From contig NZ_SCTW01000155.1 of NCBI RefSeq assembly GCF_004322395.1, forward strand, positions 1-35,817: a stretch of 35,817 bases of DNA. The letters are read 5' to 3'. Each line of letters starts with the position of its first letter. Within the stretch, counting starts at the first letter, position 1. This DNA is from Methylobacter sp. GTDB taxonomy: Bacteria; Pseudomonadota; Gammaproteobacteria; Methylococcales; Methylomonadaceae. The position numbers were made by a program, and so were the translations under genes. The notes beneath the pieces were generated by a model. It saw only the letters and a list, made by a program, of their open reading frames with translations, was not told where the DNA came from and searched no databases. Shown piece after piece: positions 17,501 through 32,500 of the stretch.

Positions 17501-20500
17501 TGGCGCTAACCAGGTCGCGGGCATCGTCGACAGTGATCGCAATCGCCCCGACTTTGCCCAGTGGGCTAAGATCCAGGGTATTAAGAGTTAGGTAGTCGCC
17601 GGAACCGGTGGTTAAATCAACGTTTTGTTCGTCGGCAAAATCACCGACAACATGTATGCGCACGCTTTGGCCGGTTTGCATGGCGATCAGCTCGGCCAGG
17701 TTGGTGATGCGGATTGCGGTCAGTGCCGCACCGCTGACGTTCATGTTCAACTCAATCGGCTCGCCTGCGGCATAGCCGTCATCGGCTTGCAGGGTAATCG
17801 TGGCCTGGCCTGCGTAACCCGCTTCCGGGGTAAAGATCAGGCTGTTGCCGTCCTGGCTGAGTTTTGCGCTGCCGTGGGTGGTGTTGAGCACGCGCAGGAA
17901 CAGGCTGTCGCCCTCGTTATCTTGGGCAATGGCGCTAACGCTGATTTTTGTGGCAAGGTCGGTGTGGGTTTTACCTTGCGCTACGTCGGCAACGGCGGTC
18001 GGAGCCAGGTTGGCTTTAAAGCCGATGTTGGCGTACAGCAGTTGGCGGTCGACGGCGTTGACTTGACCATCGCTGTTGAGATCGCCTGCGGGGTTGTTGT
18101 TTTGTGCTTGTTGCCAAGCGGCGCTATCTGCACCATCGACTAAACCGTCGCGGTTCAGGTCGCCCGCGACACTGATGCGCACGTTGGCTGCGTCCGTGCC
18201 GGTCAAGCGGATCAATTTGGCGCCCGCTTCGGTCACGCGCACCAGCAGGGTGTTCTTACCATTGATGGTGGCATTGCCGATCAGCGTGGCGCCGGTGACT
18301 TCGACGGTTGCGCCTTCCGGCAATTCGGTTTCCAGCGCATAAATGATGGCGCCTTGACCGCCGGGCGTGTGCACGGTGGAAGCCAGTTCGGATGCGCGGA
18401 CATTGAACGCCAATGTGGTGTTACCGGCTAGTTCGCCGGTCCACTGATTGGCGCTGCTGTCGCCCAGCCAGTTAACCGCTGCGCCAAGCTTGGCGGTGAT
18501 GGTATCGGTCAGCAGATTGCCTTGCTCGTCGTAGGCAATCGGCGTGCCCAAATCGTTACCGTTGAGGTTGCGTACCAGTTCCAAACGGCCTTGGGCATCG
18601 TAACGATAGACGGTGCTGATAATTTCGCCTTGGGCATCGGGGCCGGTAACGCGGCTGATGCGGCCTTGGCTGTCGCGCTGGATGTCCACGCGCTGGCTGC
18701 TGTCGCCGTTGACGGCGGCGATACCGGCATCGGACACCAGCCATTGCGCGCCGTCGCTGAAGGTGACTTGGGCGATTTTGCCCTGTGCATCCAGTTCGTA
18801 GCGGCTACCGTCGGGCGCAATCAGGGTGTATGAGCTCGGCACCCACGGCAAACCTGTTGTTTGGTCGTAGAGATGGCTGCCTTGGCGCATCAGATTTTCT
18901 GCGGCATTGGCGACCCCGCTGGTATGCGCTTGCAGTTGCCAGCCTTGGGAGTCGGTAAACTCGGGATGAAAGACTTGCGGCGCACCGGGGTCTTGTCCCA
19001 GCCGTTCGCTACGGGTGTTCAGCGTAAAGCTCAGGCTGAGCATATTGACATCGGCATCCGACAGGTTTTCCGGGATTTGCAGCCAGACACGCGCGCCTTC
19101 TTGCCATGCAGCGGTGGCGCCGCTTGCGGTGGTAGCAGGCTGGTCGGTAGTCAGTCCGGTATCGAGCAGAGCTATCTGCCAGTTGCCAAAATCGCCGGTC
19201 TGTTGATTATTGGCTGTGGTGTCCAGGCTGCGGTTAAAGGCCAAGGCGTGGCCGGCAAGCAGATAGTTGTTGTCGGTGACCGTTAGCCTGCCCACGTCTT
19301 TTTGCGCGGTGTCGATGATCAGCCGGGCTTCAATTTCGGTGGTGCGGCCGGTCAGGTCCCACGCTGAAAGGCGCAGTTGGTAAACGCCGTTGGCGAACCG
19401 GGCCGGATCTATGTTGATCAGGTCGAGCTGTTGATCGATGTCAATGGCGGCCTCGGCATGCTCGGCAAGCGTTTGCCAGGCATCGCTGCCGGCCGGGGCG
19501 ATTTGCAGTTTGTAGCCCATCAATTGCTGATCGGCCAGGCCCGCTGTCAAGACAGTCATTTGGTTGATTTCGACCGGCCATGTGGCGACGGTGGCACCGC
19601 TCAGTTGTCCCGTCCAGGCCAACAGCGGCGCTGTGGTATCGGCTGGGTTCTTGATGCGGACGGTGTGGGTTTGGCTGCTGGCAAAGCCGTCGCGATCGGT
19701 GGCGGTGACCCGCAGTTCAATCAAACCCGGCTGGGTAGGCACAAACTTCATGCGCCCCGCGTTGTCCAGCGCGACCGGTTGCCAGGTGTCGCCCAAGCCG
19801 CTGCCGCGCACTTCGGCGACGATGCCGGCAATACCGCTCCAGGCATCGGCCCTGACGCTGGCGATGACGGTTTGACCGGGCAAGGCCGGTGTGCTCGGCG
19901 TTGTGGAAACAGTGATTTTGGGTTGGTTGGCCGAGGCATCGGCCACGACGCGCAGAGTAAAAGTTCTGGACACGGTGTTTTTGCCGTCGGAGGCTTGGGC
20001 GGTCACGGTAAAGTCGCCGATCTGCCCGGGGCCGGGCACCCAATTGAGGCGGCGCGTTTCTGCATCGTAACTGGCGCCTTCCGGCAAGTTGGCAAAGCTG
20101 ATCGCCAACGCGGCGGTTTGCTCGGCACCGTCAGGGTCGGTTGCGGTGATGCCATTGCTGTTGACAGCCGCGCCCAGTTCAACCGGCAGGCTTAAGGCCT
20201 GCCCGATAACAGCCGCATGGTTGGTGACGGTCAGTTGCGGCAACCGGTTGCTGTCGAATACCCGCACTTGCACGGTTTGCGTGGTTGTAGCGCTGCCGTC
20301 GGTGGCCCGGAAGGTAAAGCTGTACGGATGGCTGGTTTCGGTCGCGTTATTGACGATGCTTTGATCAGGCGTCCATTCGAAATAGCCGGTGGCGCTGTCG
20401 AAGGCTACGCCGGACGGCGTGTTGCTGTCGTAAACCAGGCTCATGTTGACGGCGTCGCTGTCGGCATCGACGGCGCGCATCGTGAAATTAACGGTCTGGC

Positions 20501-23500
20501 CTTCGTTGACAAGTTGCAACGGCATCGGCAACAGACGAGGCGTTTGGTTGACGTTGGCAACAGCCACTTCAAAGCTGCGCTCGAACTGTGCCGCGCCGTC
20601 GCTGCCTCGGACGGTAAAACGCCACTGGCCGGCTGTGCCGGTGTTGCTGTCTTGCGCTGCAAACAGGTCCGGCGTCCAATGCAGTACGGCAAGATTGCCG
20701 TTAACTACGTCCAGCGTCATGCCGCGCGGCAGGCCGGTCGCGGCCCAGTCGATCAGGTCGGCATCGGTATCGCGGCCGAACAGTTCTATGGTCAGCGGCA
20801 CGCCTTCGGAGGCGTTGAGTTGAATCGGGGCGCTTGCACCGGTATCGGTAATTTGCGAACCGTTGACTTGTACGCCCAATACTTCAGGCGCGGCATTGGC
20901 GGCGCGCACAACGACGCGCAAGGTGTGCTTGCTGACGTTGGGCACCGGGTTGTCAGGTTGCACATAGCCTGCATTTTCAGGCGCAAGGCCGCTGTCGGTG
21001 ACCACCAGTTCAATATCGCGGGAGCCGATGTCATCGGCGCTTGGTGTCCAGGCTAGGGTGGCGTGGCCGTACTGGATGGCTTCTTGTATTTCGGCGCCCA
21101 CGGGGAGGCCGTTGGCAGTCCAGGTCAGGGCATCCTGATCCATGTCGTTCGCCAACAACGCCACGCTCAACGGCTGGCCGACAATCGCAACGACTTGGCG
21201 CGGCGCGGTAATGACCGGCGCTTCGGTTTCGCTACGCACGGTCAGCACAAAGCTCTTGGCTTGGGTCAGCACTTGGTTGATATTGCCGTCACCGTTATCC
21301 TGAGCAACTACAGTAATCGTGTAGTCGCCGCGGTCATTGGCGCCCGGCGCAAAGCGGATCAGGCCGGAAGCTGTCCCATCACTGGACGGATTTTGGCTGT
21401 AGGTGGCGAATCTGGGTAAGCCCAACAGGCTGACCTGGACGGGATTGCCGTCTGCATCAACTGCCGAAACCGGAATTTCAAGCACGCTACCTTTATCGAC
21501 GAACGCATTGCTGATGTCGCCGATGTCCGGAGCGCGGTTGGCGTTGCCGACGACAATCGGCAGCACCAACTGGCTGACGGCGGGCACACCGGAAGCCTGC
21601 CCTGAGCTTGTCGAAGGGTCGCCGTCATCGGTTGCCGTTACGGTGATGCTGTAAGTGCCTGCTTGGCTGAAACCCGGCTTCCATAGAATCTCCAAAGTTT
21701 CGGGGTCAAAGGTCGCGCCTTCCGGCAAGCCCGCTACCTGATAGCTGACCGTTGCCGCAGTGGTTTCAGGGCCGGTCGCCGTAGCGCCGGGCTGAAAACG
21801 GATACGCGGTTCGAAATCCGGGTTATCGGGATCATAAGCGAAGACGCTGATTTGCAGCGGCTGGCCTTCAAGGATATTCCAAGTTTCGGCCGCATCGAAT
21901 ACCGGCGCGCCGTTGGCGTTCAGCACGTTTAAGGCTATGTCCTTAGTGACTGATGTGATAACCGGATCGCTGCCGGGCGTATGCCAGACTGCGGTCAAGG
22001 TGACCGGGATACGGAAGGTGCCATGCTGGTTATAATCGGGCGTCCATTCAAGCCAGCCGGTCTCGGTGTTCAGTTTGGCCCCGCCGGGCAGCCACGGCGC
22101 GCTGTAGGTCAGCGTCACTGTGGTTCCGTCAGCCAGCGCTTCGCTGCCGGCGACATGACCGGCCAATTGCAGGGCGTACCTATCCCCTTCCCTCAGCGTT
22201 TGCAGGACAACCGGCGCTAAAACAGGCTTAGCAAAACCTTGCTCTACGGTCAGGTTGAACTGGCGGCTGACAATGGTTTTGCCGTCGCTGGCGACCACGG
22301 TGATGTTTTGATAGACGCCGGCTTGATCGTAACCCGGCGTCCAGCTCAATATCCCGCTGGCGGCGTCGAACACTGCGCCCGCAGGCAAATTGCGGACAAT
22401 CAGGGTCAGCGCATCGCCATCTGCATCGGCGGCGACGATCGGCAGGCTGAGCGATTCGCCCTCTTTCAGGGTAATATTGTTGATAGCATCAACTACAGGC
22501 GCATTGTTGCCACCGATGACGGGCAGTTGGAACAGACGCGTGGCGACACCGCCTCGACTGTCCTGCACGCGCACGACAATCTCGTTGTTGGCCGCATCCA
22601 GTGCCGAAGGCGTCCAATTCAGTGTCGCCACTGAATGATAACCGTCATCCGCCGGCAGGATTTCAGCCGGCGGCGTCAACGTGACTCCCGCAGGCGCTTG
22701 CACCAACTCCCAGTAAAATAATGTGCCGTCCGGGTCGATGGCTTCGATCTGCCCGGTCCATGCCTGGCCTGCCGTCGCAGCATTTAAGGTATCGGCATCC
22801 ATGATGCCGGCTACGCTTAATGATGGAGGCAGGTTAGACTGGGGCACGGCGTACACGCCATGGCCCAGATTGAATTTAACCAGGTCCGCCATGCCGGCGC
22901 GGGTAGCAAAAATGCTCGCCGGAATAACGCTGATCGTTTGGCCGGTGATCGTCGCGCCTACGGCAAATTTTCCGCCGCTTGCCGCTAAGGCAGAGCTGAG
23001 ATCAATGGTCCACAAATCCGATTGGTCGCCGCCGCCAATGCTGGCGCTGTCGATCGCATCGCCGAAATAACGGCCCGGATCAAGCAGTAAAGTCAGCGGG
23101 CCTTTAAGGTCATCCGTACCGATGTTGGTCAGACTGACATCGTAGCTGACTGCGCCGGTCGCACGGTCGGCGCGGGTGTTGCTGAACTCAAGCCGCACCT
23201 GGCTGGTCATGTCGAACAATGCCGTGAAGGTGCTGACATAGCCTTGTTCCAGACGGATTTCGGCGCTGTTTTGCAGAGTGCTGCTGATGTTGAGTTGGTA
23301 CTGGCCCGCTTCGAGTCCTTGCACATCAATCCAGGCGGTTTTGGTCGCGGCATCCCAGCGGATGTTTTGCGGCGTGATCACGGCTCCGGCATTGGCGCCC
23401 AATACGGTTAAGGTAAAGTTGGCCGGATTGAGTACGTTGGCAAGATCCGCCGTTTCCATTCCGGGTCCGCCGGTCCACATATCCTGATCGAAGACGACGC

Positions 23501-26500
23501 CGATCTGCGCCATCGGCAACGGCACCAACGCGCCATCGGGCACGGTGATGGCTTTGATAACCGGCGCTTTGCGCGGCGCTATCACATCGATATGCCCGGT
23601 TTGGGCAATCAGGATACGGCCGTCGGCTGTGGTAACAATGCTTTCGCCGCGCGTACCGCCGTCGGCCAGTTGCAGGACACGCTTGTCGGCAAGCTCGATC
23701 ATCCAAACCGACGCTTTATGCGACACGTTTGCCAAGCTATTGATCACCGGGCGTTGTTGCAGGTTGCTGGAAGCGATCAACAAGCCTTCCAACGGCGAAC
23801 CGTTCGCGCCGAACGCGATGCTGTCGATCACGCCGGACAAGCGGTATTCCAGCTCCGGGCGGCCTACCGTGCGGCCGCTCATTGGAAAGCTGATGATGTC
23901 GGTGGTGGGGTTGGCTTGGGCTGAGGTCACTTCGCTACCGGTCCAAGTTACGGCCCATAGACGGCCATCCGGGCCAAACGCCAAGTCGCTGACCCGCTGG
24001 TTGCTGAAATGCTTCCAGGCTTTGGCCGCATCGGTTTCGCCGGGACGGAAAATTTCTATGCCGTTTCCTGACGAAACATAGATGTCGCCGGTCGTTGGCT
24101 GGATAGCCAGCGAATGCGTTAATGGGTCCTGCCCCGGGCCATGCAGGCGTTTCAAGACAACGCCGCTGTTCGCGTCGACTTGCAGCAACTCGGCACCGGT
24201 CATTACCCACAATTGCCCGAGCGAATCGACGGCCATATCGGCGACAGGCGAATCCAGCGTAAATAATGGCGTAGTGCTGCGGCCGCCGTCTTTGCCGTAA
24301 CGGAACACTTCATTGCGCAGGCTTCCGGCGCTCGCAAGAATGCTGTGATCGGGCAATTCGACCATCGCCAAGGCGCCGATGTCGGCCGCGCTGGTTTGGT
24401 AGCCGTCGGCAAAGCCGCGCAAGGTGAACGGCGCCAATACGGAGCGTAAATCCGATTTCTGCACGGTCGCAACCTGTCCCGGAAGCTGGCTGCTGGCTTG
24501 CTGGAACAGTGCATTGGTTGCATAACTGCGGTCTGCGGCGGCCAGCGGGAACTCGGCGGTTTGGGTCAAGTTTTGATTCACGCCCAGCGAATCAAGCACT
24601 TCCTGGCGGCTGCCGTCATCGGGCAGCACGGCATTGACGATAGAGGCTGTCTCGCGATTGCCCGATTTATCGGTGGCGACGGCCAGGAACTCATAACTCT
24701 TACCACTCTCCCCGGTAAAGATGGCCTGGGTTTTCGAAGGATCGGCTTGGCGCAGCCAGATTTTGAAATCGCCGCCATTCTCGGCCACGTATACGGTAAC
24801 CGATTTCACGCCGCTATCGTCGTCCGTTGCAGTCCAACGGACATCGTAGCTGGGCGCGCCCTGCGCGTCGTTACCTTGGGAAGTTACGGCCAACACGGTG
24901 CTGGGCGCTTTGGCATCCAAGGTCACCAAGCTTTTGGCGCTATCGATTGGCGGCGCGGCATCGACAAAAATACGCGCCGAAGCAATGATTTCCGCTTTTG
25001 ACGGCGCCGACTCGGAAGCGCGCACGGTATAGCTGACAAAGCCTTTCTTCAGTTGCTCGGCATTGGCCGCACCAGCATCGGCTGCTGGAAGCAGCAAGCC
25101 GTGCGTCGTATCCTGCAAGACTTCGCCGGTATCGGGATCGATGGCTTGCAACAGCCAAGTGGCAATTCGGGTTGACGCATCAATACCGGCACTGACACGC
25201 AGGATAAAGCCTTTGCTGCCGGTAAAATCGAAATCGCCCTGGAAATTGGTCCGGTCTGCCGGCAGGTGAATGTTGATGTCGCCGATTTTCAGGTCGCCAA
25301 GACGTAGCGAACGGATGTCGAGGTCGGCATCGATTTCGCTGACCAAGCGCAACTGTCCGACGCCAGCCTCGGTTGGGTTGGTGAACGACACGGTATAAGG
25401 CAGCGCTACATCGGCCGGTACGTAGCTGTTGCCATCATTTCCGGTAACTGCCTGAGGGCCGCGGACACTGACTAAAGCATTGGCGTCAGCGTTCTGCTGA
25501 GCCGTTTGTTGCAGGTATTGGGACAGGTTTAAGGCTTGAGTGGAGACGGGATTAAATTTCTCGTCCAGCACGCCGATATGACGCAAATACTCAAGCTCAG
25601 TGTTGCCGCCCGCGAAAATATTGAAATTGATGAAATGCGTATCTTGGGCCGCATTCATGTCAAAGGCCAGAGCATCGGCTAATTCCGGCACCGGGACTTC
25701 AACAAAATTGCCTTCGCTGTCTTCACGCGTTTCGTAATAGTCAATGCCTACCTTAGCCGCATCAGGATCGCCCGCGTATTTGGCGGTATCGCCGTACCAT
25801 TGCTGGACCTTAGCGAAAAATCCCAGTATATCCGCCTGGGTACGATAGCTTTCGCCGGCTTTTGCCAGCAGAATGCCTGTGGCTAAGGTTGCATTCAGGC
25901 TGACTACTTTCGGATTCTCGCGGATCGGCGGCGCTTCATTTAATGGACGCAATAAACCTGCGCTCTCAAGCGCGCCCAGCCAACCGGCAATCCACTGCTC
26001 TTCGTCGGCGGCGAGCGTGCTTAAGCCGGACGGTGCCTGGGCGTCCGCTAAAATCGCATCGCGCAGCTTCTTAGCGTGTTGCGTTTGCTCCAAGATAAAT
26101 TCGTCGCGCGTAATCGGCGTTGCCGCGCCGACCACGTTGAAACGGAACGGGATGGCAAGCCACTCCAGTTTGGTGACGTGCGTTTCCGGGTCTTGCGAAA
26201 GGAATTTTTGCGCCAGGCCCTGTGAAATATTATTAAGGTCTTGCACTCCTCCATCCAACAACCCTTGAGCCTTCCACTCAGGTCTTAAGGCATAAAGCTT
26301 GTCCCGCAACCCTTCAAAGTCGTAATTCAGCCATTCCTTCAAACCGGGATAGGTTTGGACATTAAATGTCGCGCCCACAAACCCGCCAGCCGCTACATCC
26401 AACGCGTAACCGGGAGCCAGATTAAAACCCGAGGTGTTTTGCGCGCCGTCCAACTGCGCCCAGGGAATATCGCTCCGTAACGTACCGTTTGTCGGCGTGA

Positions 26501-29500
26501 TGCCGTAAGCTTGCGTGTTCCCTGCACTGTCCAGCGTTACGCCATCCGGTTGGCCGCCGATGTTGCTGCCGAAAATCACATACGGGAGATTCATGCCGCC
26601 CAGCACATCAGTGTTATAGCCCATTTCCGGCGCACCCACGTCGAAACGGACGTAGGGCGTATCGACGTTGGTCAGGCTCTGTAATGAAACGCTGTAGTTT
26701 GCATTATCGCCCGGATTGACGGTGTGCGACCCGCCGATGCCGATAGTGACATCGGCTTCTATACCGCGCTCGACAAGATAGCGCATCGCATCGGTGACTT
26801 GCTGGCCGTCGGGGTTAATCACGCTGACGTCGTACAAGCCGTGAGGCGCATCGCGTAGGTCGAATATCGCACGGATGCGCGTCGCATCGAGCACTTGCCA
26901 ACGCGTCGGCTCAACCTCGAAAACACCCGGACGCGATAATTTGACCAGCGCTCCGGCCTTGAAGTGGGAACCGTAAATATCCAAGGTCACCCAGCGGTGA
27001 TTGTCGTCGCCGGTACCGCCTTGATCCGGTGTCACTTTGGTAATGGAAAGCGGCAGCAAATCCGCTCTTATTGTGACCGGCGTATCGGCATCGCCTTGGT
27101 TGGACTTGACCAGGACATAGTAATCGCCGGCCTGAGTGCTGGGGATGAACGCTTGTTGGTCGGCCGATAGCGGGTTAGTGTAAGACGCATCGAACAGGTA
27201 AGTGGTCGGCACGTCGCCATAACGGATATAAATCTCGTTTGCGCCCTCTTCCGCTGAGGAATCGAGCAGCACGCGCAAGGTTTCGCCGGCGGCGACGCTG
27301 ACTTTGTACAAGCGGGTTTGCTTGGGGCTCAGAGTGATTTCCAACGGACTGGCTACGCTTAATTCGGGCACTTGCACCTGCAAGGTTGGGGCTGAAGCAG
27401 TGCGGTTGTTGGCTTCTTGCGGCGGCAAATTCAGGCCGGTGGCGGTGTAGGTTATCTTGCCCTCGAACACTTCATTGTAAAGATCGGGCCTGACTATAAC
27501 GCGCCAATTGCCCTCTTTGAGCGGCGGCAGTTTGGCTTTCAGGCTGGCGCTGTAGCTGGCGTTGGCATTCAGGCCGCCGTTATGATCGACTTTACCGATC
27601 AGGATGTCGCCCAAATCCCAACTGTTGTCGCTGGACAGGTAAACCGCATCGGTCCAGCGTCCGTAAGCGGGATTGATGGAATCGTTAGTGATGGTGTAAT
27701 CAACCTGAATGTCGTCGCCGACCTTTGCATTGGCAGGCAATATGACATTGCCGGCGATGAGATCCGCGGGCGGCGGCGTTTCTACCAAAATCGGCTGTAT
27801 TGCAGCGGTCGCGTTATTTTGCTCCTTGCCGAATTCGCGCACTTTGCCGTTTTCGCCAGCACCCCAGGCCCGCGCAGGGTCAGTAATGACAAAAACATAG
27901 AATGGGCCTTCGAGATTTCGCGGCGCGGTGACGGTCAAGCTGCCACCGTAGTTGCCGCCGGCCGACAGTCCGCCTGAGTGACTGACATAGCCGATATAAC
28001 TGTCTTTATTAATATCAAGGAAGCGGTCTTTGGACAGGTAAACCAGGTCGTTCCAGCTGCTTTGATCGCTCGGCGTATCGCCGCCCGCATTGATGACTTC
28101 ATAGCTCATAACAAAGTTCTGCCCGGCCACTACGGACACCGGAGCAGTGACTGAAGCCACTTGCAGATCCGGCGGGGTCGCCAGGGTGATCGGCAAGCTG
28201 ATAGCTAAGACGTTATTGCCCTCATCCTGGAATTCCAGCACCCCGCCGCTGCCGCCCATGTCCCTGACCACATCAAGGTCTTCCCGGACGGTGCTTAATT
28301 CGATTTTATAATTATCCTTGTAAACGTTGGTGTCGGCCTTAACGATCAGGTGAAAATCTCCGCTGATCGATTCGGGGATATTGACTACCGCCGAATAGGT
28401 ATAGGACTCGCCCGGTTTTAGGTATTTGGGTTTATTATTTTCATAGAAAGAGACGGATTTAACCCGCAAAGCATGCTCCGGGCTTTGAGCAAGAGCGCTG
28501 TCGACCAAAGGATAGTCGCTGGAATCCAATGATGCATCGCGTGACAGGTAAAGTCCGTCGAACCAGTTATTGGTACGCGTTTCCCGAGTGCCTTGATTGC
28601 TGACTGTCCAGGTGATGGTAACCTGCTCGCCTGAAGACGGATTGGGGTTAGACACGACGATGCTGTCGACTCTCAGGTCCGGCTCGCGGTAAGTAATATT
28701 CAGCGCACCGCGCATAATATTGTTGGCATTAAGGCCGGCCTCGTAGACAGTGCCTGCCCGGTAGGTGCCGTTAACATTTCCACCCGCATAAAAACCCAAT
28801 GCGTTAGCGTTTAGCCCGGACAGGTACTCGCCTTTTGCTTTGCGATTACGTGCGTCCTCAGGGGTATCCTGATTGTCGGCAATGACATAAATATAATAAT
28901 CGCCATCGGTGCCGGGCGGCAGTTTGACTTTTGTTGAAGTGGTGTAGCTTCCGCCTGCCGCCAAGCCTTGAACATTCGAGTGCTCAAAAACGCCCAGCAA
29001 AGTCGCGCGCTCAGGAATAAAAGACGGATCTTTACTGATATAAACGGCGTCGTTCCAGCTCTTGGTTCCGGCCCAAACCGCATCGCCAAGGTTATTGACC
29101 GTCCAGGTAATGGTGGTGTCTTCGCCGGAAAAGTTTTCCGGCTGTGTGCGTATATCGGTGACTTGCAAATCAGCCGGGCGATCGATAACGACCGATAAGT
29201 CCGACCCAGCGTTATTGTTTTCATTGGTTTCGGCAACTTGCGAGCCAACGGCATCCGTTCTGACAATCAGGTAACGCCCTTTAACCGATGGCGCAAGCTG
29301 AACAGTCTGGCTGACGCTGTACTGCTCGTTATGGCCCAAGCTGCGCGCTTGCGTGTATCTGCCGATTTCCCAGACTTCCTTTGCCGCAGCAAAATCAGGG
29401 TTGTCGGTTATATAAACCACATCCGTCCAATTCCCGGCAAAAATATCGCCATGATTTTGTACGCTGTAGTTGAAGCTATAGCTGCCGCCTGCATCGGCGA

Positions 29501-32500
29501 CATCTTGCCCTGAAACTTCACTCACAACCAGATCCGGCGGAGTAATGCCCAACACGCTGATCGCGCGGGCTTTGTAGTTGTTATTGTCGACGGCTGTCGG
29601 GTCGTCGACATTGATATTGGTCGCTAAGGTATCCTCAAGAATGACGTTATAAGTATCGCTCCATACAGTAATGAAATACTCGCCCGACATGATATTGTCC
29701 GGAATTTTCACCTGCGCTGTACCCAGGTAATCCTGTCCTACGGCGAGGTTGCCGACATGGGTAAACGATCCGAGTAATATGTCGCCTTTGTAGGCACCCG
29801 GCTTGAGTTTGTTCCGCGCCAGCCAAATGCTGTCGGTCCAGCTATTGACTGAAGCGGCCTCGCCCCGCGTTGTCTCGCTGCCTTGATTGCCGACTTTGTA
29901 GCGGACCTCAATACTGGAACCATGCACGGCTTGGTCCGGCGCTACGACATCGCTGGTGACCAAGTCGCCGAAAGGTACGGGATCGACATAAAAATGTGTG
30001 GCCCTGACGTTGTTGGTTTCATTCGGATACTCGTCAACATTGTTGTTACCGTCGGCAACTACAATCAGGTAGGCGTCGCCGCGATATGAGATCGGAATAT
30101 CGACCATGCCGGTTTCGTTGGCATAGCTCTCGCTGGTTGCCAACGCCGAACCATTCTCAAACTGCCCGACCAGCCTGTCGTCGGCGCTCAGGTTACCGTC
30201 GAGCGACAGGTAGACTTTATCGGTCCATCGCCCGGTAGCCGCAGCCGGCCCTTGGTTGCTGATGGTGTAACGGATACCGGCCGCCGTGCCGGCGGTGACA
30301 TGCTCCGGCGCTATAACTGAAGTTACCCGCAAATCCGGACGGTCGTTAAGGCTGAGTTGGATTGTGCCCACGGAATCCAAAACATTATTATCTCTTGCCG
30401 CGCCATATTCGTAGACCTGATTGCCGCTCTTGCCGAGGTTGGCGTTAGAGATCACCTTAATGCGGTACAAGCCCTCTATTTTAGCGGGCAAGCGCAGTTG
30501 TTCGGTACGGGTATAACGAATCCCCGATTCCAGGTTGCGATCGTAGGTAAAGCTGCCCAGCGTAACGGCCGGGCCGGTAGTTCCGACCGGCACCAGCAAT
30601 ACCGTATCCACCCATAAGCCTGAGGCGGCGGCATCGCCCTGATTGACCACCGTCCAGGTCACGTCGATCAAGCCGCCTTCGTTAGCGGCAGAAGGCAAGG
30701 TAATGCTTTCGACGAGCAAATCCGGCGATGGGGACAGTTCGACAGGAATCGATACCGATCTGCCGGTATTGTTTTTATCGTAAATGAACTCGAACGGCCC
30801 GCCGGTACTGACATTAACGTAAAAATTACCCACAATGCCTTCGGGCAGCAGTACATTGATGCTGCGTGTATAGCGGCCATCGACTGCGAGTTTGCCGATA
30901 TGATTGGCAGCGCCGAAGTCGGCAACGATGCCGGTACCGTCGGCATTGCGGCTCAGCCAAACTTTATCGCTCCAACTGTCGATGTTGGTAATGCCTATGC
31001 CGTTATTGACCACTTCCCAGCTGATGCTCAGCGGCCTGCCGCTGGCTGCGGTGCCTTGCGTGGTGACGGATTCCACCTGTAAATCGGCATAGGGAATCGG
31101 CATCACGTCCAGGTTTTGAGGTGCTTGCAAGACGTTATTGCTCTCAAGGTAATTCTCAAAAACGCCGCTTCGGGCATCGCTGACAACGAACAACTTATAA
31201 CTGCCCGTCGTTCCTGGCCCCAACAAAATCCGTTCACTTCGGCTGTAGGATTCGCCGGACGCAACAGCGCCATCATGAAGATATTCGCCGATCACAACAT
31301 CATCGGAATTTCCAAAGGTACTGTCTTTGGACAGCACCACGCGATCCATCCAGGTGGAAGTTTTACCGGCGCCTGTGCCTTGGTTGGTAACGGTCCAAGT
31401 TATATCAACGGGCGCTGGATCATCAATCACCCGCGTTGGCGCAAGAATTTCAGTGACTGTTAAATCGGCGTAAGCGGCTAAATCGATAGTCAGAGCCGAC
31501 GACAAACGATTATTGTCTTGGAGACGATCATCAAAGATCTTTTTGGCATCGGCAACAACGACCACTTCGTATTCGCCGTTCCATTCAAGCGGAATTAAAA
31601 AGTCGGCGGCAGCGGTATAGGTTTCGCCGGTTGCCAATTGACCGTTTCGGGCTATTTCGGCGACTTTGGTTAAGACGCCGTTTTTGGACAGGAATACTTG
31701 GTCAACCCAGCTGCCTAAAGCATTGCTGCCGTTGTTTACTACCGTCCACTCCAGATGAACGCTTGATCCTGATTCGATCAGGCTGGGACCGGTCAATCCG
31801 GTCACCGCAAGATCGATGCGCGCAACACGGACGGTTGCGGCCGAACTCGCCGCGTTGTTGTCTTCGGCAGTCCGCTCGTAAATCGTATTATCGGTATCGG
31901 TTTTTACCACCCAACGGAAATCGCCCTCAGCAAATCCCGCTGGCAATGTAAACGTTACAGTTCTGGTTTCACTGGTTCCCGCTTGGAGGGTATCCAGATA
32001 GAAGCTGTTGGCAACTTCCTGCAAGCCGCCGGTTCCGGTATCCAGGTAGATCCGGTCGCGCCAGGGACCTGCCGCTACGGTATTCCCCAAGTTAGAAATG
32101 GCGTAGCTGACTGTTGCCTGTTCGCCAGGACGAAGCATCGAAGGGCCGTTCACATCACCGACACTTAAGTCGGCGACCGGCGCTAAACTGATACTCAGTT
32201 TGGCAACGCTAGCGCCGATATTGTTCGCGGTATAACCGTTTTCGGTCACGGTGCGGTTGGTGTTGGTATCAACCAGGATGTAATAGTCGCCAATCAAGTC
32301 TCTCGGCAAAGTCAGCGTGGCTTTGCCGAGATAACCTTGTCCGGCCGTTATCTGGCCGGCATGGGTAATCGAACCGGACAGGATAATATCATCGCTGCTC
32401 AAACTGGCATCGCTGGATAACACCACGCGGTCGTTCCATAACGCGAGATCGGTTTTGGCATTACCGTTGTTGTTGACCTCCCAGGTGATCAGGATGTTTT

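Noticed and set aside
18480-18860. RHS toxin-type protein
   Set aside because: Only one or two YD-like repeats are present, with no RHS core or C-terminal toxin.
19377-21056. Long plus-strand frames (272 and 279 codons) opposite the putative-Ig repeats
   Set aside because: They mirror the codon pattern of the minus-strand repeats and show no domain, start signal or neighbour support.
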